From Bacillota bacterium (GTDB taxonomy: Bacteria; Bacillota; Clostridia; Oscillospirales; Ruminococcaceae), in the NCBI GenBank assembly GCA_023433405.1, contig JAEZCT010000074.1, forward strand, positions 1 to 31,609: a stretch of DNA of 31,609 bases. Reading direction: 5' to 3'. Below the pieces are notes generated by a model. It was given only the letters and a program-made list of their open reading frames with translations. It was not told where the DNA came from and did not search any database. This document shows positions 6,878-17,200 of this stretch, one piece after another (position 1 is the stretch's first letter; every line of letters begins with the position of its first letter). Made by a program: the position numbers and the translations under genes.

Positions 6878-8815
6878 ATGAAAACAATCAGGCAGCGCAT
6901 CGGGATGTCCATGGTCATGGTTTGTATTTTGGTGGGAGCTTTGCTTACGGTGACAACGGGTATTTTGCAGTATGTTTATACCGTTTACGCTACAGACCAG
7001 CTTCTCACCGAAACCGCGAAGGCCTACAGCGGCAATATTACCGACCAGATAAAGCTGGTGGAGGAAAAGCTAAGGTTTATAGCGAATGATAAAATTATAA
7101 GCGACACCTCGCTGCCCGAACAGCAGCGCATAGACAGGCTGACTGAGCTGACGAAGGGCTCTATATTTTCTTTATGCAACCTTGTACACAAAAACGGCCT
7201 TACCTTTGACGGCGTAGACGTAAACGACAGAGAGTATTACAAGGCGGCAAAAGAGGGCACCGCCTACATATCCAGCCCCGTTATAAAGAAGGACACGAAG
7301 GAGGTTGTTATTGTTTCGGGTTACCCCATGGGGGATGAGGTGCTGGTTGGTATTATGGACTACACCTTTTTCAGCCAGATGGTAAAGAAAATTAACATTG
7401 GCGAAAAGGGCTATGGTGCGGTAATGGACAGCCATGGCGTTATTATCGCGCATCCCATCGATGATTTGGTGATGAATATGACGAGCTATATCCGCCTTGC
7501 AGAGGAGGATAAAAGCTATGCGGCACTTGCAGACATGTGCCGCGAGATGCTTGAGGGCAAGACGGGAACAAAGACGCTTGCGGTGCGCGGTCAAACCATG
7601 ATGATGCGCTATACCCCGATAGAAAGCGCGGAGGGCTGGTCAATTATAATATGCCAGCCGGCAAGCGAATATTTGTCGGCCTATTGGTACACGCTTCTCG
7701 GCTCGGTTGTTGTGCTATTTTTACTGCTGTTTGGGGTTTCGATGATCTCCAGAAGGCTGTCAAGCTCCATCTCGCGTCCGGTTGTCCTTTCCACCGAGAG
7801 AATCAACCAGCTTGCCGAGGGGGACCTGACCACCGCGCTGCCAAGCGTCAGGTCGCAGGATGAAACGGGCGTTCTGTTATCCTCCTTAGGGAAGACCATT
7901 ACGGAGGTAAACGGGTATATTTCAGAGATATCCCAGGTTCTTACGGGAATTGCGCAGGGGGACTTTACAAGGCAAAGCACACTGCACTATAAGGGAGACT
8001 TTGCCCCCATTAAGGATGCGCTTTTGACCATTGCAGAGTCCTTAAACCGCGCGTTTGCAGACATCCTGATCTCCGCCGAGCAGGTGGAGCAGGGCTCGGT
8101 GCAGATATCGCAGGGAACACAGGGGCTTTCTCAAAGCGCCATGGAGCAGGCATCCACCATCGAGGAGCTTTCCGCGAGCCTTGAGAGCATTTCCAAGGGC
8201 ATTCAGGGGATAGCGGAGAACGCGGAGAAGGCGCGTGTGCTTGCCGAGCGTTCCGGCCAGAACGTGGCGCTGGGCAACCGCCAAATGGACGCGATGCTGC
8301 GTGCCATTAACGACATTAGCGTCTCCTCGGAGCAGATTGGAAAGATTATTAAGGTCATTGACGATATCGCGTTCCAAACAAACATTCTTGCGCTCAACGC
8401 GGCGGTAGAGGCGGCCAGAGCAGGCGCCGCGGGCAAGGGGTTTGCCGTGGTTGCCGACGAGGTGCGAAACCTTGCCAGCAAAAGCGCGGAGGCCGCGAAG
8501 GATACTACCGCACTGATCGAGCAGTCGATAAACACCGTAAAAAAGGGAACGAAGATTGCGGAGGCTACCGCAAGGTCGCTGGCTGAGATTGACGAAAACT
8601 CCCGCAGCGTCAACGAGCTGGTAGGACGCATCAGCGAGGCCACCAGCGGTCAGGCCACCGCAGTACTGCAAATAAACCAGGGCATGGGCGTAATATCCGA
8701 CATGGTGCAAAACAACTCCGCTACCGTAGAGCAAAGCGCGGCCTCCAGCGAGGAGCTGAGCAGTCAGGCATCAACGCTCAAAGAACTGATTGCGCGCTTT
8801 CAAATAAAGCGCTAG
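6878..8815 (+). CDS. Methyl-accepting chemotaxis protein with dCache-like sensor (second copy)
   Basis: This 645-residue chemoreceptor is the paralogue of 4515-6446, with the same order: TM1 (about 9-35), outside Cache domain with DREYYKAAKEGTAYISSPVI and GYGAVMDSHGVIIAHPIDDL, TM2 (about 275-298), HAMP, second HAMP-like stretch (LTGIAQGDFTRQS), signalling coiled coil. The signalling tip (DIAFQTNILALNAAVEAARAG) is unchanged. The ATG has AGCAGGGG eight or so bases upstream. The sensor halves differ throughout, while long DNA runs in the signalling half are almost identical. This fits a tandem duplication followed by ligand-specificity divergence, with possible gene conversion in the conserved half. 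It is likely transcribed from its own promoter, because a 431-bp gap with a mobile element separates it from the first copy. Confidence 0.95.
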   Translation: MKTIRQRIGMSMVMVCILVGALLTVTTGILQYVYTVYATDQLLTETAKAYSGNITDQIKLVEEKLRFIANDKIISDTSLPEQQRIDRLTELTKGSIFSLCNLVHKNGLTFDGVDVNDREYYKAAKEGTAYISSPVIKKDTKEVVIVSGYPMGDEVLVGIMDYTFFSQMVKKINIGEKGYGAVMDSHGVIIAHPIDDLVMNMTSYIRLAEEDKSYAALADMCREMLEGKTGTKTLAVRGQTMMMRYTPIESAEGWSIIICQPASEYLSAYWYTLLGSVVVLFLLLFGVSMISRRLSSSISRPVVLSTERINQLAEGDLTTALPSVRSQDETGVLLSSLGKTITEVNGYISEISQVLTGIAQGDFTRQSTLHYKGDFAPIKDALLTIAESLNRAFADILISAEQVEQGSVQISQGTQGLSQSAMEQASTIEELSASLESISKGIQGIAENAEKARVLAERSGQNVALGNRQMDAMLRAINDISVSSEQIGKIIKVIDDIAFQTNILALNAAVEAARAGAAGKGFAVVADEVRNLASKSAEAAKDTTALIEQSINTVKKGTKIAEATARSLAEIDENSRSVNELVGRISEATSGQATAVLQINQGMGVISDMVQNNSATVEQSAASSEELSSQASTLKELIARFQIKR

Positions 8816-8826
8816 TAAGGCATAAA

Positions 8827-8866
8827 AACAGCCGTTGTGTCTGCATCCGCAGATTCAACGGCTGTT
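8827..8866 (+). terminator. Hairpin terminator after the second chemoreceptor
   Basis: AACAGCCGTTG pairs with CAACGGCTGTT, extended inward by TCTGC/GCAGA around an ATCC loop. The stem is strong but followed by only TT before the 100-bp element begins. An A-run precedes the stem, so it may work better on minus-strand transcripts arriving from 8976-10868. Confidence 0.6.
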
Positions 8867-8867
8867 A

Positions 8868-8967
8868 TACTAATATCCGATTTAAAAGAGTATAAAAATC
8901 AAGTGAAAAGCTTTAATTTATGGGTTTTCACGCGGATTTTTATCGACTCTTTTTGAGGGGATTAGTA
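8868..8967 (+). repeat. 100-bp palindromic MITE-like element, copy 2
   Basis: This has the same orientation as copy 1 and is nearly identical to it. It is flanked by TTA on both sides (8865-8867 and 8968-8970). It begins TACTAATATCC and ends GATTAGTA. Removing the element plus one TTA restores GCTGTTATAACGC, a plausible empty site. It lies between the convergent chemoreceptor and capD-like genes. Confidence 0.87.
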
Positions 8968-8975
8968 TTATAACG

Positions 8976-10868
8976 CTACCTAAGCGCGGTTGTCTCCTCT
9001 GCCTGCGGGGTTGGCGGGCAGTAGGTGGGCACAAGCTGCTTAAGGGCGGCAAGCACACCGCGGGCATCGTTGGCGGCGGCTAAAGGCCGAAGCTCGTCAA
9101 GGCGCGAGAATAAAAGCTCGGGATCGATATCAATGGGGCGACCCACATAGATTTTCTGGTTCTCGGTCTTGGTCAGACCCTCCTCGCTTAAAAGAAGCTC
9201 TTCGTAGAGCTTCTCACCCGGCCGTAAGCCGGAGTAAACAATGGCAATATCACGATCCGGCTCAAGGCCGGAAAGACGGATGAGGTTTTCGGCAAGGTCT
9301 CTAATCTTTACCGGCTCGCCCATGTCAAGAACAAAGATCTCGCCGCCGCTTGCCATGCCCCCCGCACCCAGCACCAAGCTCACAGCCTCGGGAATGGTCA
9401 TAAAATAGCGCACAATATCAGGGTGTGTTACGGTCACAGGCCCGCCGTGCGCTATCTGCTCCTTAAAAAGGGGAATGACAGAGCCGTTGGAGCCCAGCAC
9501 GTTGCCAAAGCGCACCGCCACAAAGCAGGTTTCGCTTTTGCGGTCCATAGCCTGTACAATCATTTCGCAGACGCGTTTGGTAGCGCCCATGACATTGGTG
9601 GGGTTTACGGCTTTATCGGTAGAAATCATGACAAAGCGGCGGGCTCCATATTTATCCGCGCAGCGCGCCGCGTTAAGGGTACCGAAGATATTGTTCTTTA
9701 CCGCCTCTTCCGGGCAGTTTTCCATCAGCGGCACATGCTTATGGGCCGCTGCGTGAAAGACAATCTCGGGACGGTAGCGGTCAAACAGCAGGTCGAGCCG
9801 GGCGGCGTCGCGCACCGAGCAAATCTCCGCCGTAAGCTGAAGGGTGCCGCCATACCTGCGGCGCAGCTCCTGCTCTATCTCGTAGGCGTTGTTTTCATAA
9901 ATATCCGCAATCACCAGCTGGGCGGGGTTTTGCAGCGCAATCTGCCGGCACAGCTCCGAGCCGATGGAGCCGCCGCCCCCAGTGACCAGCACCCGCCGCC
10001 CGGTAATCAGCTCGCTGGTTTTGGAGGAGAGGGTAATCACCTCGCGCCCCAAAAGATCCTCCACCGCCACGTCGCGTATTTGGGAAACGATGCTGCCGGT
10101 CATAAGATCCAGCACATCGGGCAGGATGCGCAGCTTGCAGGGGGTTTTTGCGCAAACGGAAAGGATGCGCTTGCGGTCGTGGGAGGAGGCGGAGGGAACC
10201 GCGACAATAATCATCTCGGCGCCGTATTTCTGCACCAGAGGGGGAATATCCTCGGTGGTGCCTTCTATGCGTATGCTGTGAATCTTGCGCCCCAGCTTAT
10301 CGGGGTCGTCGTCTACCGCGCACACCACATAGTAGCTGCTATCCGGTGCCTTGTGCAGCTCGGTTAACAGGGTGGCGGCGGCGTTGCCCGCCCCCACTAA
10401 CAGCACCTTGGTTTGCACCTTGCCGCTTTTTTGGTGCAGCTTACCCGAGCGGTACACGCGGTAAAACATGCGGTAATATACGGTGAGCGAGGATGAAAAC
10501 AGAGCGGAGATAAAATATACCGATATGGGCAGACGCGGCTCGGTAAACAGCAAAAGCGTGATGATGAGGAACAGTAAAATCGCGCACAGGGATGCAAAGC
10601 AGCATTTTAAAAACTCGTACATCTCCGCATACCGCCACAGGCTGTCGTACATGCCAAACAGCTTAAATACCACAAGGTACAGCGCTACAAAAATAAGCCC
10701 GCTCCATACCATAATAGGGCCGTACTCCTCAAGAGAGATGCGCCCGATGAGCATTGCCCAGGTAAAGATGTAAGCGCAGGAGATAACGAGCAGGTCTGCA
10801 AATGCCATCACGACGCTGCGGTGAGCCTTGATTCTATCGTAAAAGTTGCCGCGTTTATGCTTGGTCAT
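8976..10868 (-). CDS. CapD/FlaA1-type nucleotide-sugar 4,6-dehydratase, membrane-bound
   Basis: This 630-residue polytopic protein belongs to the CapD/PglF/WbpM group. Four N-terminal membrane helices (about 18-125) are followed by a Rossmann module (VLLVGAGNAAATLLTEL) and a C-terminal short-chain dehydrogenase domain. The latter has the NAD motif LVTGGGGSIGSELCRQI, FHAAAHKHVPLMENCPEEAV, and the active-site stretch STDKAVNPTNVMGATKR. Here Met replaces the Tyr of the YxxxK motif, as usual in this group. The expected reaction is conversion of a UDP-N-acetylhexosamine to a 4-keto-6-deoxy sugar, the first step to diamino or deoxy sugars for surface glycans. The ATG at 10868 is preferred to one at 10940: it is preceded by GAAAGGA, fits the lysine-rich start before TM1, and leaves a normal leader from the promoter at 10960-10988. 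No other sugar genes are adjacent. Exported proteins next door could be its glycosylation targets, but that is inference. Confidence 0.92.
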   Translation of the reverse strand: MTKHKRGNFYDRIKAHRSVVMAFADLLVISCAYIFTWAMLIGRISLEEYGPIMVWSGLIFVALYLVVFKLFGMYDSLWRYAEMYEFLKCCFASLCAILLFLIITLLLFTEPRLPISVYFISALFSSSLTVYYRMFYRVYRSGKLHQKSGKVQTKVLLVGAGNAAATLLTELHKAPDSSYYVVCAVDDDPDKLGRKIHSIRIEGTTEDIPPLVQKYGAEMIIVAVPSASSHDRKRILSVCAKTPCKLRILPDVLDLMTGSIVSQIRDVAVEDLLGREVITLSSKTSELITGRRVLVTGGGGSIGSELCRQIALQNPAQLVIADIYENNAYEIEQELRRRYGGTLQLTAEICSVRDAARLDLLFDRYRPEIVFHAAAHKHVPLMENCPEEAVKNNIFGTLNAARCADKYGARRFVMISTDKAVNPTNVMGATKRVCEMIVQAMDRKSETCFVAVRFGNVLGSNGSVIPLFKEQIAHGGPVTVTHPDIVRYFMTIPEAVSLVLGAGGMASGGEIFVLDMGEPVKIRDLAENLIRLSGLEPDRDIAIVYSGLRPGEKLYEELLLSEEGLTKTENQKIYVGRPIDIDPELLFSRLDELRPLAAANDARGVLAALKQLVPTYCPPTPQAEETTALR

Positions 10869-10959
10869 GCAGTGTTCAAATCCTTTCGGGCATAATGCCA
10901 GGCTAATAAATTTCGCCGCGAAGCGAAGATAATATACCATTCATAAGCACAATGTTATA

Positions 10960-10988
10960 ATTATATACCCACAGGTCAAGTTATTCAA
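10960..10988 (-). promoter_or_regulatory. Sigma-A-type promoter for the capD-like gene
   Basis: On the minus strand TTGAAT (10983-10988) and TATAAT (10960-10965) are 17 nt apart. Transcription would begin near 10953, giving about 85 nt of leader before the ATG at 10868. Confidence 0.7.
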
Positions 10989-11120
10989 CGAATTAAGTGG
11001 GAAAAGTTATAGTCGGCGAAACGGATGTTTTGGTTATGAGGAAATATGATACATATTTTTATGATTATGCAAAAATCACTGTATTTATGGTATAGTTTAA
11101 GGAAACAAGCGCCAGCTTTC

Positions 11121-11150
11121 TAGACATAATCTGATTTTGGGTGTTATAAT
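11121..11150 (+). promoter_or_regulatory. Promoter of the surface-protein/protease cluster
   Basis: TAGACA (11121-11126) and TATAAT (11145-11150) are separated by 18 nt, with start near 11157 and a leader of about 80 nt. The same TAGACA -35 recurs in the promoter at 21716-21744. Confidence 0.65.
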
Positions 11151-11239
11151 ATTTCGTATTATTATAGCTAATTTCTAACCTTGCCGCAGGACAAACAGAC
11201 TCGACATTTTTCGTTTACCTAGAAGGGGGACAATTTTAC

Positions 11240-14200
11240 ATGAAACAAGCAAACAGAAAGCTCCTATGCCTTATGCTTGCCGTCGCCATAGCAGTCGGTG
11301 CGGCAGCGCCAGTTTTTGCTGAGGCAACGCCGGGGACAAGCACCCCCGGTGACACCGGATATGTGCAGGAGGTTACAGGAATATCAGAGCCGACGCTGGG
11401 GGAAGGCGAGCCGCGGCCCGGCGACAGCCTTCCGGCCGGGGAGCTGCCTGCTGTAAATAGCGAGCCTGAGGTGGTCGAGGTGCTTGAGGAGCCACGCCCG
11501 CCTGTGCTCACCGGAGACACCGAGCTTTTACATACCCTGCCGATTACCCGACTTTCCGAAGACGGGGAGCCTCTGTTGGGTGGCATTGAGGATGTTTGGC
11601 TTACCCTTTCGGTTAACTATCCCAGCGGTAAAAGCGCGCTGAAGACCGGGGATATTGTAAAGCTGGTTGTGGGCTTAAGCTACGCTGCCGGGGAAGAAAG
11701 CCTGTATGGCGAAAGCACCGTGAACAGCATGCAGGTGCAAAAGGGCATAGGCGCTTTTGCGCTGGCGGTTACATACAATAACGCCTTCACCTATGATAGT
11801 AACAGCACCAGCCTACCTTTTACAAGCAAGACTAGCCCCAAGGCAGGGGTTGCCGAGCTGCATAATTCCAATGAAACCCTTAGACTGGTTTCGCTCTTTT
11901 CCGAGAAGGTGGGCAGCACCGTTCAGGCGCTTAACTCCGAGGCGTTGGGGAAGACAAACCGAATAATTGCCGTCGTGGGTTTAAAGCTTGATGGTACAAT
12001 ATCCACCGGCTCCATACCCGGCGCCTTTCAGGCAGAGGGGGTCTTTGCGTTTGTAAAGGATAACGCCGAGACAGAGGAGCGCGCGGTTCAAAGCACGGGC
12101 GGGGTATCGGTGGATATAAATGCACCGCTGATTACGGTCGCCGATCTCTACAACGACAACCAAAGCGCTGAGACAATCGCTCCGAAAAACGTGGTTGGCA
12201 CGACAATGTCGGTTAGCCCGGGAGCCCTTGTTTCGGTCACCGACGACGGTGCGTTTGCCATGCTTGTGAAAAAAGGAAACGCTGCCGTGGCCTTTGCGGA
12301 TGAGGACGAGGCGACCCCCGGTACACAGTTTACCCTCACCGACCCCGCCACCTATACCATAACCGTAACCGATACGGCGGGCAATATCTCCACCGGGAAG
12401 GTGACGGTAGCCCCAAGGATTACGGGAATATCACTGGCGGTGACAGGCGCCACCGGTATGAACTCCCTGGATGATGCGGGAACCGTGCTGGGTACATTTT
12501 ATTACGGCTATATCGGCGATGTCATCACCGTTACGCCCACATTAAGCCCCTCCGTCTCCCTGCTGCCGGCAAACGACAAAAAGCTATACTGGAAGCTATC
12601 GCCCGCGCCCGGCTCCCCCATCTCGCCGGAGGAGGTCACCTCATCTTTGGGGTCGCCGGCAGAGCAAGAAGGCTCCCTGATCTGGGAGCAGCAAATTGCG
12701 GGCAGGGTCACCTTTACCGTAAAAAGGGCGGCGAAAAGTGAGTTTTATATTACGGCGTATTCCGGTGAGAAGCTGCCCGGAACCATCGATACGCCCAGGG
12801 CTGCCTCCAATCAGCTGGGTATTACAATTTATCAAAAGGTAAAGAGCATTACCGTAACAGCCAGCCAAAGCACCCTCGCCTCCCTTTCGGGCGGGGTGGA
12901 ATCTGCTGAAATAAAGGGTGCAATCATCACACAGGGACCGGTGATAGATAGCGGTACGCCGTCGCTTGAGGATTTTATAGGCTGCGGCGGCTTTGAAGCC
13001 ATAACCGGCAACCAAGCTCTTGGCGTGGTTAAGCCTGACACGCTGGTGTTTGATACCCCCACGGTTAAGGGCAATGATTACAGCTACCCCTACCGCTTTA
13101 CGGTTGAGGCGAAAGCGGGCGCCACAGGGGTTTGCGATGTGTATGTTTTGTGCGGTTTAGTAAAGTCCGCTGTCGCGCTAAATATTACAAACTATCCCCC
13201 CGCTTATACAAAAATGACCCTTACACAAACCACAAGCGGTCTGGACCCTGTAAAAAACACGACGGACGAACTGTCCATTAGCCTTACTAACCCAAAAAAT
13301 TCGTCGCAGGCCGCACAGGTATTACCGGCGGACTGCACCTACACCGTTAGCAATTCCAGCCTTTTGCAGGTTATTGGAACAAGCGGGGCAAGGGCGAAGA
13401 TTGCGGCAGGGGAGGGCGCCAAATACCTTGCCGCCGCTGCCAAGGTAACCGTGACCGCCGCGCTGAAAAACGACCCGCTTAACAGAAAGGCAACCGCCAC
13501 CTATACCATCTACCCCACCGAGCGGGCGGACGGTATTGTAATAACCGGCATGGAAGAAGCGGCGGGTGTAGAGAAGATAACAGACGAGCATTCTGCGTTT
13601 ACCGGCGTTTATACCAGCACCGTTGGCGCGCAGGCGCAGCTTATTACAAGAATAACCGGGCAGCAGGTATTAGGCGCCTCTGCGTTTATCAGCTCCGCTA
13701 ACAAAAAGCTTGTGAAGTTTACCTCAACCAACGCGAAGGTTGCGACGGTATCCGACACCGGGTTAATTGCCGTGAAGGGTTATGGTGAATGCGAAATTAA
13801 GGTGGCTGCGACCGACGGCTCAAACTACACCGCGTCTGTGCGGGTGGTTGCTCATAAGCCCATCCAAACACTGCTGGCCGCCGCGCCCGATACGATGACG
13901 ATTACTCCCGGCGGCATGGTAAAGCTATCGTTAAGCGGTGTTTACCCTGCCGACGCAGCCAACGCAAAGCGCACGGGGCTTTCGTGGTCTGTCGCGGGTG
14001 ATACGGACGGGTTTACCTTTAACCAGGCAAAGGGTGAGCTTACCGCAAAAAATGGGGCGCTTGTTCCCGACGCGGGGGAAACGGTAACGGTCACCGCGAG
14101 CGTACCCGATTTAAGCTTTGACGAGGTTAGCGGCACGCTTACGCAAACTACCGTGGTCAAGGAATTTACCGTTGTGGCTGCGGTGCCGGATGCGGCACAG

Positions 14201-17200
14201 CTAAGTGCGTTTAAAGCCCTTGCGTATGAGGGCAAGGCGGTGAAGGCAATTGAGGCGACAGCGAACGCCCCCTTTACCATAAGCGTGGCGGACGCTAAAT
14301 TTATAGAGGAAAGCGCGCAATGGAGCCTGATATGGGCCGATGGAAGCGCCGAAGCCGCCCAAACGGGAACCCAAGCGACCTACAGCTTAGATAAATCCGG
14401 CAAGGCAACGGTATATGCAAACTACGGCGGTAAAACACTGAGCGTTCCGGTAACGGTATATCAAACCGACCTGCCGGGCAGCGCTTCTGTTTTGCTTAAT
14501 GATTCGGGCACATATTCCGTCTACGACCGGTATACAACAGATATTTTGAAACCGCAGATAAAGAACGGCACAACGGTAACAGACGCAAGCCCCGATTTGT
14601 TTAACTTCACCTCATCCCACCCCGCGCTGGTGTATGTGGCGTCGAATGGCGCAATAGGAGTCCTTAATTTTACCGCGATGAAAAACCTGACGGCGGATAC
14701 CAAGGTGACCATTACCGCCGCGCTCAAGGACGACCCCAAGGGCAGAAAGGTAAGCAAGGTAATTACCGTAACGCCTAAGATTCTGCCCGTGACAATTACC
14801 AGCCTGAACGCGTATAACCAGCGGTTTAAAACCTTTTTTCCAACAAACAACACCTTTAGCCTAAGCGCTTATCCCGATAAAACGCTCAATCTCGTTGTAA
14901 AACAGAATCTGCGAGACGAAACAGAAAACCAGTTATACCTGCCAAAGCAAGCGGCAGAGTTTTATGAAAATGGAACCACCACCTCCGCTTATGCCGGCTC
15001 CGACGAGCACGCATGGGCAATGGCGGGGCTTGCCTTCATCTCCTCCAACACAAGGGTTGCCACGGTGGATAAGAACGGTGTGGTTACGCTCAAGGGCGCG
15101 ACGGGGGATGTAACCATCACCGCCACACAGGCCGCAGGGACATACCCGAAGGGTCAGGCGCCCGTAAGCTGCGCACTGCAACTAAAGGTTCTCACCTATG
15201 CTACCAATATTACCCTTGACCGGTACGCTTATTCGATAGTTGCCGGGAATACGGCGGATGTGAGCGTTACCCTTAAGGCGACGGTTACCCCAGCCGGAGC
15301 GATGGATGGCAAGGTAACGTGGGTAAGCACAAACGATGCGGTTGCCACCGTTGACGAAAACGGCAAGGTGACGGTGAAAGCCGGTAGGATAGCTGGCGAG
15401 GAAGCTGAAATTAGCGCATATGTGAATTATGAGGGCGATGATAAAAATAGATTATACGCCACCTGCAAAATTGTGGTGGGCGGGGCAGACAGCGTGCTTT
15501 CCAAATTCAGTACACTTTCGACTGCAGAAAAGAAGCTGACAGTTGGTATGGATAATGCGGGATTTTACTTTATAGCAAACGACTTGAACAACTTACATGC
15601 TGTCAGTAACAATTCTCCCGTATTAGAGATTGGCGAAAAATCGTTGGTTGGTACGGTCAATGGTAAATCCTACTACAAGCTGGCGGTTACCCCCAAAGCC
15701 CCCGGTACCGCTACGGTAACCATTGTGCAGGGCAGCAAAACCTACGCGGAGACCTTTACGGTCTACGCCTATGACCCTGCCCTGACAAAGCTCATGCCAA
15801 AGGCAAGCACCGGGCTTTTGCTCGACAGCACAAACGGCTACAACGCGTTCTCCTCCGAAATGATCACCGCGGACCTGCTTGACAAAAGCAATGCGGCGGG
15901 GGTCGAAAATATAGGCGAGGATCGGCTTACCTATACCTCATCGAACCCCGCCCTGCTGCTGGTCAACGATGACGGCAGCTACTATGTGCGCAACCTGAGT
16001 ACCATCAAGTCGGTTACCACGGTTCATGTAACGGTGGCGCTTAAAAACGACCCGGCAAGACGCAATGCCCGACTGAGCTTTAAAATCACCCCGTCTGTTG
16101 CGGCGGTGCAGTCCTTAAGCATTGGCGCGCTCAATGCCGGCGCGGATTATTTTAAAAGCGGCATTACCCTGCTGGACGGCACCTTAAACCAGAAGGTGTT
16201 GCTTACCGATATTGGGGATGCAGGCAAGCTTAAGGTGTTTAACCTTGCCGCAACGCTCAAAAAGACCGACAACACCACCGTAACCTATGCGGATAAAGCG
16301 CTGGTTACCTGGAAATCCTCCAACACCAAGGTGGCGGTCGTAGACGCAGGCGGTGTTTTGACCGTAAAGGCAAAGGGCACCGCAGCCGTAACCGCAACCG
16401 CAAAGGACGGCTCGGCAGTGTACGATACCGTTACGGTGCGCGCAAACCAAGGGGTAATTATCACAACCGATATCCCGCGAAAAGCCTATGGGGAAACGGG
16501 CAGCCCGCAAACCATTGAAATACTCGCGGGCGGCTCCTATACCATACCCATAAAAACCTCCTCGGCGGCGGGGGATATGGTTCTCGATCCCAACACGCCG
16601 TACCGGGTTTCGGGCGGCGGTGTATTAAGCGTGGATAAGAAAGGAAAGGTAACCGCGCCAAAGGGCGCCTCCGCGGGCAGCGGCAGTGTAACGGTTACCT
16701 ATGTATCCAATCAAATCTACAAAATTGAGAGTGGGACGGAACAGCTTGATACCGGGGCCGTAAAGACCGAAATTGTAATTCCCTTTCAACTTCTTGCAGC
16801 GGCAAGCGTAAAATCCCTGAGCCTTGTAAACGAAAAAGGCAGCAGTATTACAAAGCTTGATGTATGGGCAAACGGCGCCGAGGTGCCGCTTACCCTAAAG
16901 GGCGCGGCAAATAACGGCAGCACACCGGATTATTCTCAGGCCGTTGTTTCTGTGCAGGCAATGAGCATTAACAGCGCCGCGGAAGCCTCCCCCCTGCGCG
17001 CCAGAGTGGTGGGCAACAGCTTGCTCATAACACCGGGTAACGCACCGGGCACCTACCAGCTTACCGTATCTCTCGGCGGAAAAACCACGACCTGCCGGGT
17101 GAATGCTCTGCCAAGCTATCAGCTTGGGGGAGGCGTTATCCCCATTAGCTCCGGCGTTAAGCTTTCGGGAAAAGTGGTATCCGAAAGCGGAGAGGTTTTA

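Larger units (their letters stand above)
10869..11239. other. Divergent intergenic region between capD-like and giant surface-protein genes
   Basis: This 371-bp AT-rich spacer carries one well-formed promoter on each strand (10960-10988 minus, 11121-11150 plus). The stretch 11030-11100 is very AT-rich and could be an upstream activating region. No repeats or RNA genes are recognised. Confidence 0.6.

Noticed and set aside
8827..8967. MITE insertion destroying the T-run of the chemoreceptor terminator
   Set aside because: Removing the element and one TTA gives GCTGTTATAACGC, which also lacks a T-run, so the terminator was probably not intact before insertion.
9423..10367. Long plus-strand reading frame of about 314 codons
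   Set aside because: It lies entirely antisense to the clear capD-like gene, has no family signature or ribosome site, and is explained by codon bias of the opposite strand.
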